Source of the DNA: Gordionus sp. m RMFG-2023
Lineage: Eukaryota; Nematomorpha; Gordioida; Chordodea; Parachordodidae
DNA length: 64,000 nucleotides
Direction of reading: 5' to 3'
Assembly (NCBI RefSeq): GCF_954871325.1
Contig: NC_088775.1
Location: 81,693,561 to 81,757,560, forward strand
Part shown: one piece after another, positions 33,701 through 37,349 of the stretch
How positions within the stretch are numbered: the stretch's first letter is position 1
How the letters are laid out: every line of letters starts with the position of its first letter
Made by a program: the position numbers and the translations under genes
The notes under the pieces: model-generated
Told to the model about the DNA's origin: nothing
Databases searched by the model: none
Seen by the model: only the letters and a program-made list of their open reading frames with translations

Positions 33701-35589
33701 CGGTTTTGATCCCTGGTTTTCTCTTTATTTATTTTTAAAAAAAGAAACAATTTTATATTTGCTTCCTGTATATGTATTTAACATAGTAAAAAATAGTATT
33801 TATTTTTTTTATAAAGTATCATGCTTTATCACTGCTACACATTATTAGGTTAATGTTATATACTGCCAAAGTCAGTGTTGAATAAATCGATATATTATTT
33901 ATTTGGATCAAAAACTACCATTTTGATTATAATATATATTTAAAAAATCGTAATTTTTCGGAAAGCGTCTGTGGCGTAGTCGATAAGCTCGCCGCTTGCC
34001 AAACTGATAATTCTTGTCCAGCAAGGATCATATTTTTTTTTGAAACTAACTATAGTTCCGTCCTAGGGGGAGGGGTTATATATATATATAGAATATTAAA
34101 TCGCGTGATATAAAAATTGATTTTATTGCATTTTAAAAAATAATTGCTCTTTAGAAAATTTCTATATGTCGACTTAGCATTATTTAACATCAACCATATT
34201 ATTATTATGTATACAATCTATAATACTTTTCACAAAAACATGACGGAAATTTGTATAAATATTATTCGAATATTTTTTTTTATTGTTCAATATGAAATTA
34301 TTAGAAATTGAATGATAAACGAATCGAATAGCATAAAAATTAATCGATTCGAGAATAATCTAAAATATTTGAATTTTATTCAAAATTTCGTCAAGCATAA
34401 CACATTTCATAAATATTACTATTCAGTGTGATTTAGATTAGGCTAAAAGTGTATTTTCCTTCAAATATTATGAAAGCGATAATGTATTAACATGAAACTG
34501 TCTTTTGTAAATAAAAAGAAGTTAGAACCGTCATATCTTAATATATCATCACATTACAATAGTAAAAATTATATTTAAAAACAGGTTGGAACATTAACGA
34601 TTAAATGTTATTATTAAATATTTGCCTTTAAGCCTCTCAAACTACGATACAAATGAATATTGAATACGATTTTTTATCCGAATTTGAAAACCATATATTA
34701 GTTTCGGTAGATGCTGAAGCTTTAGCATTTCTCCATGACCTTATCATCTCTTATACCAATAAAAATTATGGACTACAAAGTAGATAAAGTTTTAACGCAT
34801 CATTTAAAAAAAATAATAAAAACCCCAAAAGAGAGTTAAATATGGATTATTTATATTTCTTTAAGATCTTTCTAGAAAGTCATCCACTACCCAGATCACA
34901 TCAAGTGATATTTCCGATATGGAAAGCTTTCAAGCCAATGATTTTAGGAAATTTATATGTAGGACATGGCGTTTAGAACCTACCCTGAGGTATAAATAAT
35001 ATCTTATAAAATTTCTTCAATAAATTTCTAATGTCCTCTTCTCAATTATAGTGCTAGCTAAACTGCATTTTCAAATGTTAACGTGCACATTGACCACAAT
35101 TTGTAAACATAATAAAAACGCAAACTAGTTTGCTTTTTTGAAATACTTTGAAAACGCTCATTTAGGTCGCACTATTTTACACCAATTTACTCTTTAATCT
35201 CCTTTTTTTTCATCTACCACAGTCATGTGCATTACCATTAGTAAATTTTTAGAGACTCTCTTTAGGGAAACTCCTAGATAGTAAATACACAATACGGTTA
35301 TGAGTTTTTTTAAGATAATCTTAACTAATTTCAAAATTAAAACCTAGTAAAATTATATTATATATTCTCTTTTTTAAAAAATTATAATAACATTAGAATA
35401 ATTTCTTGGAAAGGGCAACATTTAGAAGCTTACGGTGTAGATTATATATTGCATAAATTAGGATTTACACATGCTAGATTGACCATACCTAAATGGATTC
35501 AAAGGGCTGCTATGGATCCTTTAGATAAATTTTTATCTATGGCTTTATATTATATCTTGACGAATTCAGATAAATTTATAAAATTTTAA
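481..35589 (+). CDS. BLTP1: BLTP1 (KIAA1109/tweek) 3' part, 44 exons
   Basis: C-terminal part of the bridge-like lipid transfer protein 1 family (vertebrate KIAA1109, fly tweek, worm lpd-3, yeast Csf1). These giant proteins line a hydrophobic groove that carries phospholipid between the ER and the plasma membrane or endosomes, and in animals they act in endocytosis and synaptic function. The assignment rests on an ordered series of matches to the family as I know it: LTASTPTNIALRLET, NYKTAYEYWNEQRAAL, LFLQLTIENLGISLPL, MSRVECVIYLPSLDLIF, GSASFKYDMRRLNEIL, TRWRLEPTLR-like and GVDYILHKLGF, then ARLTIPKWIQRAAMDPLDK just before the stop. The 44 exons give about 8.4 kb or 2,790 codons, against about 5,000 residues for the human protein, so the 5' part is outside the window. 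Splice phases agree at all but two junctions. A polyadenylation signal AATAAA lies at 35606-35611. Exact ends of exons 3, 5, 20, 27, 29 and 38 are less sure than the rest. Confidence 0.95.
1242..1344 (+). CDS. BLTP1: BLTP1 window exon 2
   Basis: Reads SDVASFSHHVNTSTLKL, a segment that follows exon 1 in the family. It starts with one base completing the split codon of exon 1 and ends in phase 0 at CAA|GTAAAT. Confidence 0.85.
1396..1719. mobile_element. MITE-like element with about 50-bp inverted ends
   Basis: The left end TGTTAGCGG...TTTTTTGAGCG (1396-1444) is matched in reverse complement by CGCTCAAAAAATG...CCGCTAACA (1679-1719). No coding capacity, about 324 bp, inside a BLTP1 intron. The flanks are TA-rich, so the target duplication cannot be fixed. 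Confidence 0.7.
1720..3553 (+). other. Rest of BLTP1 intron between exons 2 and 3
   Basis: AT-rich, with no confident exon. Phase bookkeeping between exons 2 and 3 fails by one base, so a small exon is probably hidden here. A short open stretch after an AG at about 2068 was considered but its donor phase does not fit. Confidence 0.4.
3554..3691 (+). CDS. BLTP1: BLTP1 window exon 3
   Basis: Open frame with higher GC and LDEAIKLYRMVTLISS. The acceptor is cttag and the donor A|GTTAAC. It starts with two bases of a split codon, which does not match the phase-0 end of exon 2. It joins exon 4 correctly. Confidence 0.65.
4271..4426 (+). CDS. BLTP1: BLTP1 window exon 4
   Basis: Reads FEFVGHISYIRLWLGVEGLN and then a stretch rich in L, E and N. 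Acceptor ctttag, donor AAAG|GTTTTA, phases 1 in and 1 out. Both agree with the neighbouring exons. Confidence 0.75.
4803..4976 (+). CDS. BLTP1: BLTP1 window exon 5
   Basis: Begins inside an open frame after aatag, so the upstream part of that frame is intron. Reads KSLFGNLPQMS. The donor A|GTTTAC is weak, but its phase joins exon 6 correctly. Confidence 0.7.
5323..5440. mobile_element. GCGAT-type MITE, copy 1
   Basis: Inverted ends TTTATAGCAAGC and GCTTACTATAAA enclose mirrored GCGATATCGCT and AGCGATATCTCGC blocks and mirrored GATGCGCGAATTA and AATTGCGCATCGC blocks. About 120 bp, in a BLTP1 intron. Related copies lie near 20.77 kb and 47.7 kb. Confidence 0.65.
5697..5943 (+). CDS. BLTP1: BLTP1 window exon 6
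   Basis: Strongly family-like: GAIKFEIPQHPIVL followed by FTRFTKKFSETLHQF. Acceptor cttttag, donor ACAG|GTCTGA, ending in phase 2. Confidence 0.9.
6265..8203. mobile_element. Long-arm foldback DNA element
   Basis: Two long inverted arms, about 6265-6725 and 7709-8203, mirror each other over some 460-495 bp. They begin GGGCCATTCCACGTCAAATC on the left and end GATTTGACATGGAATGGCCC on the right. They share GGCGCCATTATAGG/CCTATAATGGCGCC and CACCTGGTTATCGAGATATA-like blocks. The roughly 980-bp centre has no complete transposase; the longest open stretch is an 86-codon lysine-rich one at 6970-7230 on the - strand. Flanks are T-rich, so the target duplication is unclear. It fills most of the 2.76-kb intron between BLTP1 exons 6 and 7. 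Superfamily not assigned. Confidence 0.85.
8701..8841 (+). CDS. BLTP1: BLTP1 window exon 7
   Basis: Acidic segment with IEDTYLVNEDDVSW. The acceptor is a run of T ending in tttag and the donor is AA|GTATAC. The single first base completes the codon split in exon 6. Confidence 0.8.
9224..9377 (+). CDS. BLTP1: BLTP1 window exon 8
   Basis: Reads DILLYGWKDVRMKGCLSFSD. Acceptor aaatag, donor TTG|GTAAAT, ending in phase 0. A 78-bp intron follows. Confidence 0.9.
9456..9695 (+). CDS. BLTP1: BLTP1 window exon 9
   Basis: Ends in LLNNLVFIQKVFMK, one of the most recognisable BLTP1 stretches. Acceptor atatag, donor AAG|GTATAT, phase 0 at both ends. Confidence 0.95.
9696..11180 (+). other. BLTP1 intron with no recognisable content
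   Basis: About 1.5 kb of AT-rich sequence. I see no repeats with clear ends and no coding segment. Confidence 0.5.
11181..11339 (+). CDS. BLTP1: BLTP1 window exon 10
   Basis: Starts ELNELLQRLTG, directly continuing VFMK of exon 9 as in the family, and ends YEINLKLQ. Exactly 53 codons; acceptor acgtag, donor CAA|GTTAGA. Confidence 0.93.
11450..11770 (+). CDS. BLTP1: BLTP1 window exon 11
   Basis: Begins GLQLTASTPTNIALRLET, the strongest single family match in this part, then a long basic serine-rich linker. Acceptor gaaag, donor AAG|GTTCGA, phase 0. Confidence 0.95.
12075..12188 (+). CDS. BLTP1: BLTP1 window exon 12
   Basis: 38 codons reading LGQMNKNLLYEEADVDY and LAHFNTSIS. Acceptor tttaag, donor AGG|GTTATG, phase 0 at both ends. 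Confidence 0.9.
12572..12868 (+). CDS. BLTP1: BLTP1 window exon 13
   Basis: Contains INYKTAYEYWNEQRAALKRD, a hallmark of the family. The acceptor ttattag at 12570-12571 was chosen over aatag at 12584-12585 because only the first keeps phase 0. Donor CAG|GTTATA. Confidence 0.92.
13235..13354 (+). CDS. BLTP1: BLTP1 window exon 14
   Basis: 40 codons with ALSQLFLQLTIENLGISLPL. Acceptor tttag, donor CAA|GTTTGC. The overlapping reverse-strand open frame is a shadow. Confidence 0.93.
13520..15111. mobile_element. Non-autonomous hAT element
   Basis: Ends TAGTGCTGTAAACG and (reverse complement of the right end) TAGTACTGTAAAGT. It is flanked by a perfect 8-bp duplication CATATTAC at 13512-13519 and 15112-15119. 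Subterminal GTTAC/GTAAC motifs repeat near both ends, as is common in hAT elements. No transposase reading frame is visible in its 1.6 kb. It fills the BLTP1 intron between exons 14 and 15. Confidence 0.9.
15200..15516 (+). CDS. BLTP1: BLTP1 window exon 15
   Basis: Second half reads VYLVLTIENSQIFAYSKELF, as in the family; the first half is a less conserved linker. The acceptor ccacag at 15198-15199 is the one that keeps phase 0. Donor AG|GTTACT. Confidence 0.88.
15661..15935 (+). CDS. BLTP1: BLTP1 window exon 16
   Basis: Reads FDPSWDDWSPN, an asparagine-rich linker, and VKEGTYEVCSNT. Acceptor ccaacag, donor A|GTACAT. The first base completes the codon split in exon 15. Confidence 0.93.
15936..16643 (+). 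other. BLTP1 intron, nothing seen
   Basis: About 700 bp of AT-rich sequence with no recognisable repeat or exon. Confidence 0.5.
16644..16784 (+). CDS. BLTP1: BLTP1 window exon 17
   Basis: Reads KNPKWVLHINWNMKGVDF. Acceptor atcaag, donor G|GTATTT. Phases agree on both sides. Confidence 0.9.
17011..17162. repeat. Two-copy tandem repeat, 76-bp period
   Basis: Units starting TGATCGGTTTGAATTCCCAT (17011) and TGATCGATTTGAATTCCCAT (17087) differ at only a few positions. It lies in the intron before BLTP1 exon 18. Confidence 0.9.
17188..17569 (+). CDS. BLTP1: BLTP1 window exon 18
   Basis: Polar linker followed by LEEYHGLARSLHFLK. A CAG|GTAGGC at about 17505 looks like a donor, but only the later AA|GTGCGT keeps phase with exon 19 and retains the conserved tail. 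Confidence 0.85.
17845..17968 (+). CDS. BLTP1: BLTP1 window exon 19
   Basis: Reads LNMEAQVAVDYRQDMFKRLH, as in the family. Acceptor taaag, donor AAA|GTTTAA, ending in phase 0, which does not match exon 20. Confidence 0.85.
17985..18064. repeat. Two-copy tandem repeat, 42-bp period
   Basis: TTTTGACGTATAGTA..CAAGTATCGTAGAA..GAATATAT occurs twice in a row, in the intron after BLTP1 exon 19. Confidence 0.9.
18542..18673 (+). CDS. BLTP1: BLTP1 window exon 20
   Basis: Polar segment starting HQRQNSLAIGKQQSE and ending KDNFDKK. The acceptor is a run of A ending in aag and the donor is AA|GTTTGT. The start phase does not fit exon 19, so a small exon may be missing. It joins exon 21 correctly. Confidence 0.6.
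18749..18868 (+). CDS. BLTP1: BLTP1 window exon 21
   Basis: Reads FDSRKQSAPLSPVKDGI and YRDNIIDKKNDETAQ, a low-conservation linker. Acceptor gatag, donor CA|GTTTGG. Phases agree on both sides. Confidence 0.7.
19058..19128 (+). CDS. BLTP1: BLTP1 window exon 22
   Basis: Short basic exon, DKDDDVVMRKKRGLDKHRL. Acceptor ctttag, donor A|GTTTAA. Phases agree on both sides. Confidence 0.7.
19129..19730 (+). other. BLTP1 intron, nothing seen
   Basis: About 600 bp of AT-rich sequence with no recognisable exon or repeat. Confidence 0.5.
19731..19944 (+). CDS. BLTP1: BLTP1 window exon 23
   Basis: Ends with IDFDLDVNVNIDSGTFILF, strongly family-like. Acceptor taaag, donor GA|GTAAAT. The GA at the start completes an arginine codon from exon 22. 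Confidence 0.93.
20133..20397 (+). CDS. BLTP1: BLTP1 window exon 24
   Basis: Asparagine-rich linker ending SSLYLPGLDVK, as in the family. Acceptor aaaag, donor AAA|GTATAT. The preceding open sequence is intron. Confidence 0.88.
20770..20971. mobile_element. GCGAT-type MITE, copy 2
   Basis: Ends TTTATAGTAAGCGCGAT and ATCACGCTTAGTATATA, with mirrored GCGATGCTATTAA/TTAAATTCGCATCGC blocks. About 200 bp, in a BLTP1 intron. Same family as the elements at 5323 and 47707. Confidence 0.6.
21246..21350 (+). CDS. BLTP1: BLTP1 window exon 25
   Basis: Starts VKYSSHNITAN, directly continuing DVK of exon 24, then a polar linker. Acceptor aaag, donor CAA|GTAATA. Confidence 0.82.
21351..22278 (+). other. 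BLTP1 intron with a GC-rich scrap
   Basis: Mostly AT-rich. A short patch at about 22170-22235 (CAGGGCAGGGCAGGGC) may be a transposon remnant, but no ends can be defined. Confidence 0.35.
22279..22479 (+). CDS. BLTP1: BLTP1 window exon 26
   Basis: Ends ADLYIWITIKTFTK, which the family continues with a segment matching exon 27. Acceptor ataag, donor AAA|GTTTTT, phase 0. Confidence 0.88.
22480..23203 (+). other. BLTP1 intron, nothing clear
   Basis: AT-rich. Fragments near 22660-22800 look like repeat debris without definable ends. Confidence 0.35.
23204..23294 (+). CDS. BLTP1: BLTP1 window exon 27
   Basis: Reads DPHILDFIEAVLEPIPMD, a clear family match. Acceptor aatag. The donor A|GTTTTA is weak but gives the phase needed for exon 28. 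Confidence 0.9.
23434..23986. mobile_element. MITE-like element, CCCTTCATTG ends
   Basis: The left end CCCTTCATTGTATAGGTG is matched in reverse complement by CACCTGTGCAATGAAGGG on the right, 16 of 18 positions alike. About 550 bp, non-coding, in a BLTP1 intron. The flanks suggest a TA-type target. Confidence 0.7.
24203..24410 (+). CDS. BLTP1: BLTP1 window exon 28
   Basis: Asparagine/serine-rich start, then NFPVNVFVYLRVNPSSFRF. The ATG at 24211 is internal, not a start. Acceptor aaaag, donor AG|GTTTGA. Confidence 0.93.
24411..24873 (+). other. BLTP1 intron, nothing clear
   Basis: A patch at about 24580-24690 is rich in GGCCC-type words, like hAT MITE debris elsewhere in the window. No ends can be defined. 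Confidence 0.35.
24874..24995 (+). CDS. BLTP1: BLTP1 window exon 29
   Basis: Reads CLPMSRVECVIYLPSLDLIF, a near-diagnostic stretch, then an acidic tail. Acceptor ataag. The donor A|GTTTGA is inferred from phase. Confidence 0.92.
25214..26000. repeat. Decayed GGCCCGG-rich repeat debris
   Basis: Poly-A/T tracts alternate with CGGCCTGG, GGCCCGGAT and GGGCCGGGTCT words, similar to the MITE-like insertions at 45.4 and 54.05 kb. Left (CAGAGGTACC) and right borders can be guessed, but no matching target duplication was found. It lies in a BLTP1 intron. Confidence 0.45.
26042..26284 (+). CDS. BLTP1: BLTP1 window exon 30
   Basis: Contains LYLSKFSLEIFHPFGG, then a serine-rich linker. Acceptor ataag, donor G|GTATAT. 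Confidence 0.9.
26393..26487 (+). CDS. BLTP1: BLTP1 window exon 31
   Basis: Ends KKFLSLEIDYVQ, matching the family's LEFVKV-type segment. Acceptor ttaag, donor CAA|GTATAA. Confidence 0.85.
26589..26712 (+). CDS. BLTP1: BLTP1 window exon 32
   Basis: Starts VNIMRKRTLISS and ends FIIYLSG. Acceptor cgtag, donor G|GTAATT. Phases agree on both sides. Confidence 0.82.
26908..27030 (+). CDS. BLTP1: BLTP1 window exon 33
   Basis: Reads LCDFGSASFKYDMRRLNEIL then FPKAWYRKSIAKRIILGE, almost identical to the family. The open frame runs on to 27057, but the donor G|GTACTA gives the correct phase for exon 34. Confidence 0.95.
27170..27334 (+). CDS. BLTP1: BLTP1 window exon 34
   Basis: Serine/threonine-rich linker, as expected after exon 33. 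Acceptor ttttag, donor A|GTTAAT. The reverse-strand frame across it is a shadow. Confidence 0.8.
27472..27697 (+). CDS. BLTP1: BLTP1 window exon 35
   Basis: Lysine-rich start, then TWESLLVFSVRFEKVDIQMN and MGNVMGNV, a clear family match. The acceptor aatag at 27470-27471 fits the phase. Donor AA|GTAAAT. Confidence 0.94.
27733..28565. mobile_element. MITE-like element, GGGCCGYAACTA ends
   Basis: The left end GGGCCGTAACTAG and the right end (reverse complement GGGCCGCAACTAT) are inverted copies flanked by TA. About 833 bp, without coding capacity, almost filling the intron between BLTP1 exons 35 and 36. A TA duplication is the simplest reading. Confidence 0.65.
28631..28788 (+). CDS. BLTP1: BLTP1 window exon 36
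   Basis: Contains LDAKSGIVGGDMEMKN, as in the family. Acceptor taaag, donor A|GTTTGA. Confidence 0.92.
29054..29339 (+). CDS. BLTP1: BLTP1 window exon 37
   Basis: Contains IRMDYMGSTILIARISH, then a polar stretch rich in D, H and R. Acceptor gccag, donor AT|GTAATT. Confidence 0.92.
29590..29918 (+). CDS. BLTP1: BLTP1 window exon 38
   Basis: Contains NTFKWDHFQLLIC and MDLIKMSTKIKEFFQQQF. Three GT sites (29910, 29919, 29928) all give the right phase for exon 39, so the 3' end is uncertain by about 18 bp. Confidence 0.9.
30392..30781 (+). CDS. BLTP1: BLTP1 window exon 39
   Basis: Contains FLFQGNHLSLACFYGINFRA and KTWAIFSM, closely family-like. Acceptor aataag, donor G|GTAAAT. Confidence 0.95.
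31108..31311 (+). CDS. BLTP1: BLTP1 window exon 40
   Basis: Ends with SSTIQEWCNYAF, matching the conserved VKEWFNYV-type motif. Acceptor caaag, donor G|GTAAAA. Confidence 0.92.
31641..31766 (+). CDS. BLTP1: BLTP1 window exon 41
   Basis: Contains ETIFSLPRLQFNVKSEHK. Acceptor ttatag, donor G|GTTTTT. Confidence 0.92.
32838..33715. mobile_element. hAT relic with duplicated transposase tail
   Basis: Ends CAGGGATCCAAACCGAACCG and (reverse complement of the right end) CAGGGATCAAAACCGAAACG. Flanked by a perfect 8-bp duplication GTTTTCTC at 32830-32837 and 33716-33723. Inside, a block of about 163 bp is present twice in tandem (33114-33276, 33277-33443). Both copies encode pieces of the hAT C-terminal dimerisation region, such as CFSTIK and YRCNLS. 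Everything upstream of that region of the transposase is gone. Confidence 0.92.
33114..33443 (+). pseudogene. Tandem copies of hAT transposase C-terminal tail
   Basis: Two near-identical units, 163-167 bp. The second reads AVPATQVSGRCFSTIKYIL then YRCNLSETILKYI and a stop; the first has AVPAIQGGRCFSTIKFIL. This is the conserved hAT C-terminus, where a serine/glutamate-rich turn and FST motif precede SPYR. It is a fragment without the catalytic domain. Confidence 0.8.
33965..34030 (+). other. tRNA-like / SINE-head-like patch
   Basis: A GC-richer island contains TGGCGTAGTCGATAAGC, which resembles a polymerase III A box and a tRNA D arm, within TCTGTGGCG...as in tRNA-Asn-like heads. There is no good B box and no closed acceptor stem, so it is at most a decayed tRNA or SINE head. 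Confidence 0.25.
34633..34779 (+). CDS. BLTP1: BLTP1 window exon 42
   Basis: Contains FENHILVSVDAEALAFLHDL, as in the family. Acceptor tttaag, donor A|GTAGAT. Confidence 0.93.
34866..34989 (+). CDS. BLTP1: BLTP1 window exon 43
   Basis: Serine/threonine-rich start and the conserved FICRTWRLEPTLR. Acceptor tttaag, donor AG|GTATAA. Confidence 0.94.
35397..35589 (+). CDS. BLTP1: BLTP1 last exon
   Basis: Starts IISWKGQ, then GVDYILHKLGF and ARLTIPKWIQRAAMDPLDK, the extreme C-terminal family signature, with TAA at 35587-35589. The acceptor is cattag and its single leading A completes the codon of exon 43. Confidence 0.96.
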
Positions 35590-35605
35590 TTTCACTTATT
35601 AAAAA

Positions 35606-35611
35606 AATAAA
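35606..35611 (+). terminator. BLTP1 polyadenylation signal
   Basis: AATAAA 17 bp after the stop codon, the first one downstream. Confidence 0.6.
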
Positions 35612-35704
35612 TAGTAATCTATGTATTTTAGAATAGATTTGCATTATATATTGTATAGTATGTAATTATATTTATTTATGAATATAAGTATTTATTCTGT
35701 CACA

Positions 35705-35710
35705 TTTATT
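35705..35710 (-). terminator. LIPT1 polyadenylation signal
   Basis: TTTATT on the + strand, AATAAA on the - strand, 25 bp beyond the LIPT1 stop codon. Confidence 0.6.
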
Positions 35711-35734
35711 AGATTATTAAAATAATTTTTATGT

Positions 35735-36142
35735 CTACAATTTGTTTTTTATTAATCTTTCACAAATATATGGTGCAATTATTTTGTTTATGTACATAAT
35801 ATAATATGAGGCAAAATCAAAGCTAACAATATTGGCAATTGAATTGACTATTGATACATTTGTAAGATTAATTAAATCAAATATAATTTTGTTATCAATT
35901 AAATTTATGCTGTAAACATTTTTTTCTGTTTTAATAACAATTTGTGTTATATAGCCATGCTCTATATTATATTTAACCATATTGAACCTATTTAATAAAG
36001 GGATTATATCATTATCAAAAATTAAGGATAAGGAAAATTTTGGTGTTTTTCCATAAAGCCATTCCCAACTTTTGAACTCCTGTATTGCTTTATATATTCC
36101 TGGAAAATTCTTTTCATTTGGTTCTATTTCAAATATATTATT
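35735..36142 (-). CDS. LIPT1: LIPT1 exon 4
   Basis: Starts NNIFEIEPNEKNFPG, aligning with the family's NPTDETLFPG region. The apparent in-frame TAG just before it is the intron's acceptor. Ends ICERLIKNKL and a stop. Confidence 0.9.
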   Translation of the reverse strand, partial: NNIFEIEPNEKNFPGIYKAIQEFKSWEWLYGKTPKFSLSLIFDNDIIPLLNRFNMVKYNIEHGYITQIVIKTEKNVYSINLIDNKIIFDLINLTNVSIVNSIANIVSFDFASYYIMYINKIIAPYICERLIKNKL

Positions 36143-36959
36143 CTAATAATATATAATTATATTTTTAAAATACAAGGTATTTTTTATAACCTCTGTATTT
36201 TTATAGAAACTTAAATAGCTTTTGGCAATATATTTTATTATAGTGTCTTGATCAACTGTTGGATTTATATTAATCAAATTTTCAACTTTAGATCTGACGC
36301 TTTTGGTAGCTTTGCATTCAATGTGGAAAGGAAACAACTTTAAACAATAAATATTTTTCTTATAAGAATATATTACTTGGGATGTTAAATAATCATTAAT
36401 CAAATTTAAATCAGAGTTAACAAGCAATGTACAATGATGATAACATAATTTGCTACCAATCTTAGCCGCACTTCCAGATATCTTAATTACAATTTAATAA
36501 GTGTAAAATATATTAATATACCTTTTTATTCAGATAAATTAAATCATCTTTATTATTAATTTGTATATTAATATTCAAGGCATCATTTAGTGGCACTTGA
36601 ATCAATGACAGATTAACCTTTCTATTGTACTCATGTTTATAAGTAAAAAAAGAAAAATTAACATTTCCTTTATCGTGATAAACTGTTCCACCCCCACTCT
36701 TTCGCCTACATATATTTATGTCATCTCCCAGAAGTTTCTGAATATTTAGTTCGTTCCAAGGATTTTGGAATCTTCCAATAACAACACATGGCTTATTAAT
36801 ATATATAAGTAAAATCCTATTATTTGTATTAGAATATATGTAATCTTCTAAAGCTAAGTTGGTGTAAATATCATGCGATTTAGAAATATACACGTTATAA
36901 TCTTGAAGAGAATTATGATAAAATCTTATAAACCGAGCCAACACACGTGCAAGCAACAT
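35735..36959 (-). CDS. LIPT1: Lipoyl/octanoyl transferase LIPT1
   Basis: Mitochondrial lipoyltransferase that moves the lipoyl or octanoyl group from the glycine cleavage H protein to the E2 subunits of 2-oxoacid dehydrogenases. Four exons give about 365 residues, against about 373 in the human protein. The N-terminus MLLARVLARFIRFYHNS is a basic, acid-free presequence for mitochondrial import. The BPL/LplA/LipB fold follows: YTNLALEDYIY, PCVVIGRFQNPWNE, the ligase-type RRKSGGGTVYHDKGNVNFSF, then KISGSAAKIG and YHHCTLL. The C-terminal domain has FPGIYKAIQEFKSWEWLYG. Introns are 36482-36521 (40 bp), 36338-36376 (39 bp) and 36143-36190 (48 bp), all GT-AG and all in phase 0. The stop TAG is at 35737-35735. 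It lies tail to tail with BLTP1, 145 bp between stops. Confidence 0.94.
36191..36337 (-). CDS. LIPT1: LIPT1 exon 3
   Basis: 49 codons from PFHIECKATKSVRSKVENLI-like sequence to SFYKNTE. The boundary with exon 2 rests on a 39-bp in-frame GT-AG segment that is AT-rich and has no counterpart in the family. Confidence 0.82.
36377..36481 (-). CDS. LIPT1: LIPT1 exon 2
   Basis: 35 codons starting ISGSAAKIGSKLCYHHCTLL, the conserved follow-on to the lysine at the end of exon 1. Ends CAA|GTAATA. Confidence 0.9.
36522..36959 (-). CDS. LIPT1: LIPT1 exon 1
   Basis: Start ATG at 36959-36957, chosen because it opens the presequence. It covers the catalytic GGG motif and ends AAG|GTATAT. Confidence 0.93.
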
Positions 36960-36973
36960 CTGATTAATTAAAT

Positions 36974-37349
36974 TGTTAAAATTGTGTTCATATCCACATT
37001 ATTATTTGAGAATCATTTTATATGGGTTATAATTTTATTTTCTTATAATAATTTAAATTTTCATTATAATAAATTACAATTTTATTTTATCAAAAAAAAA
37101 GATCAATTATATTTTTTTTATGCTCCCCTTTTTTTAACATAAACAATCTCTATATATATCTTTTTTTAAACAATACAAATTGATACATCCAAAAAACAAT
37201 GTTAAGTGTATAAACAAATGTCACATTAAAATGATATATATATATATAAAGTTAATATAAAATTTTGACCGAAAGGTATAATCACTATTATTTAACAATG
37301 ATGTAAATATAAAATTTTAACCGAAAGGTATAGTCACTATTGTTTAACA
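36974..37349 (-). repeat. LTR (3' side of the element)
   Basis: 376 bp, TGTTAAAATTGTG to TTGTTTAACA. It contains two near-copies of a roughly 50-bp block with CCGAAAGGTATA. A purine-rich GGAGGTTGGAA lies just inside, where a polypurine tract would be expected. Confidence 0.88.

Larger units (their letters stand above)
31767..34632 (+). other. Large BLTP1 intron (2.87 kb)
   Basis: Holds the hAT relic at 32838-33715 and a tRNA-like patch near 33.97 kb. The rest is AT-rich. A 68-codon open stretch at 31874-32080 has AT-driven composition and no splice-site support, so I do not count it as a gene. Confidence 0.6.

Noticed and set aside
36143-36145. In-frame TAG inside LIPT1, suggesting stop-codon reassignment or a pseudogene
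   Set aside because: It is exactly the AG of a 48-bp GT-AG segment, and removing that segment restores the family alignment from KNTE to NNIFEIEP. Elsewhere TAA and TAG end genes normally.
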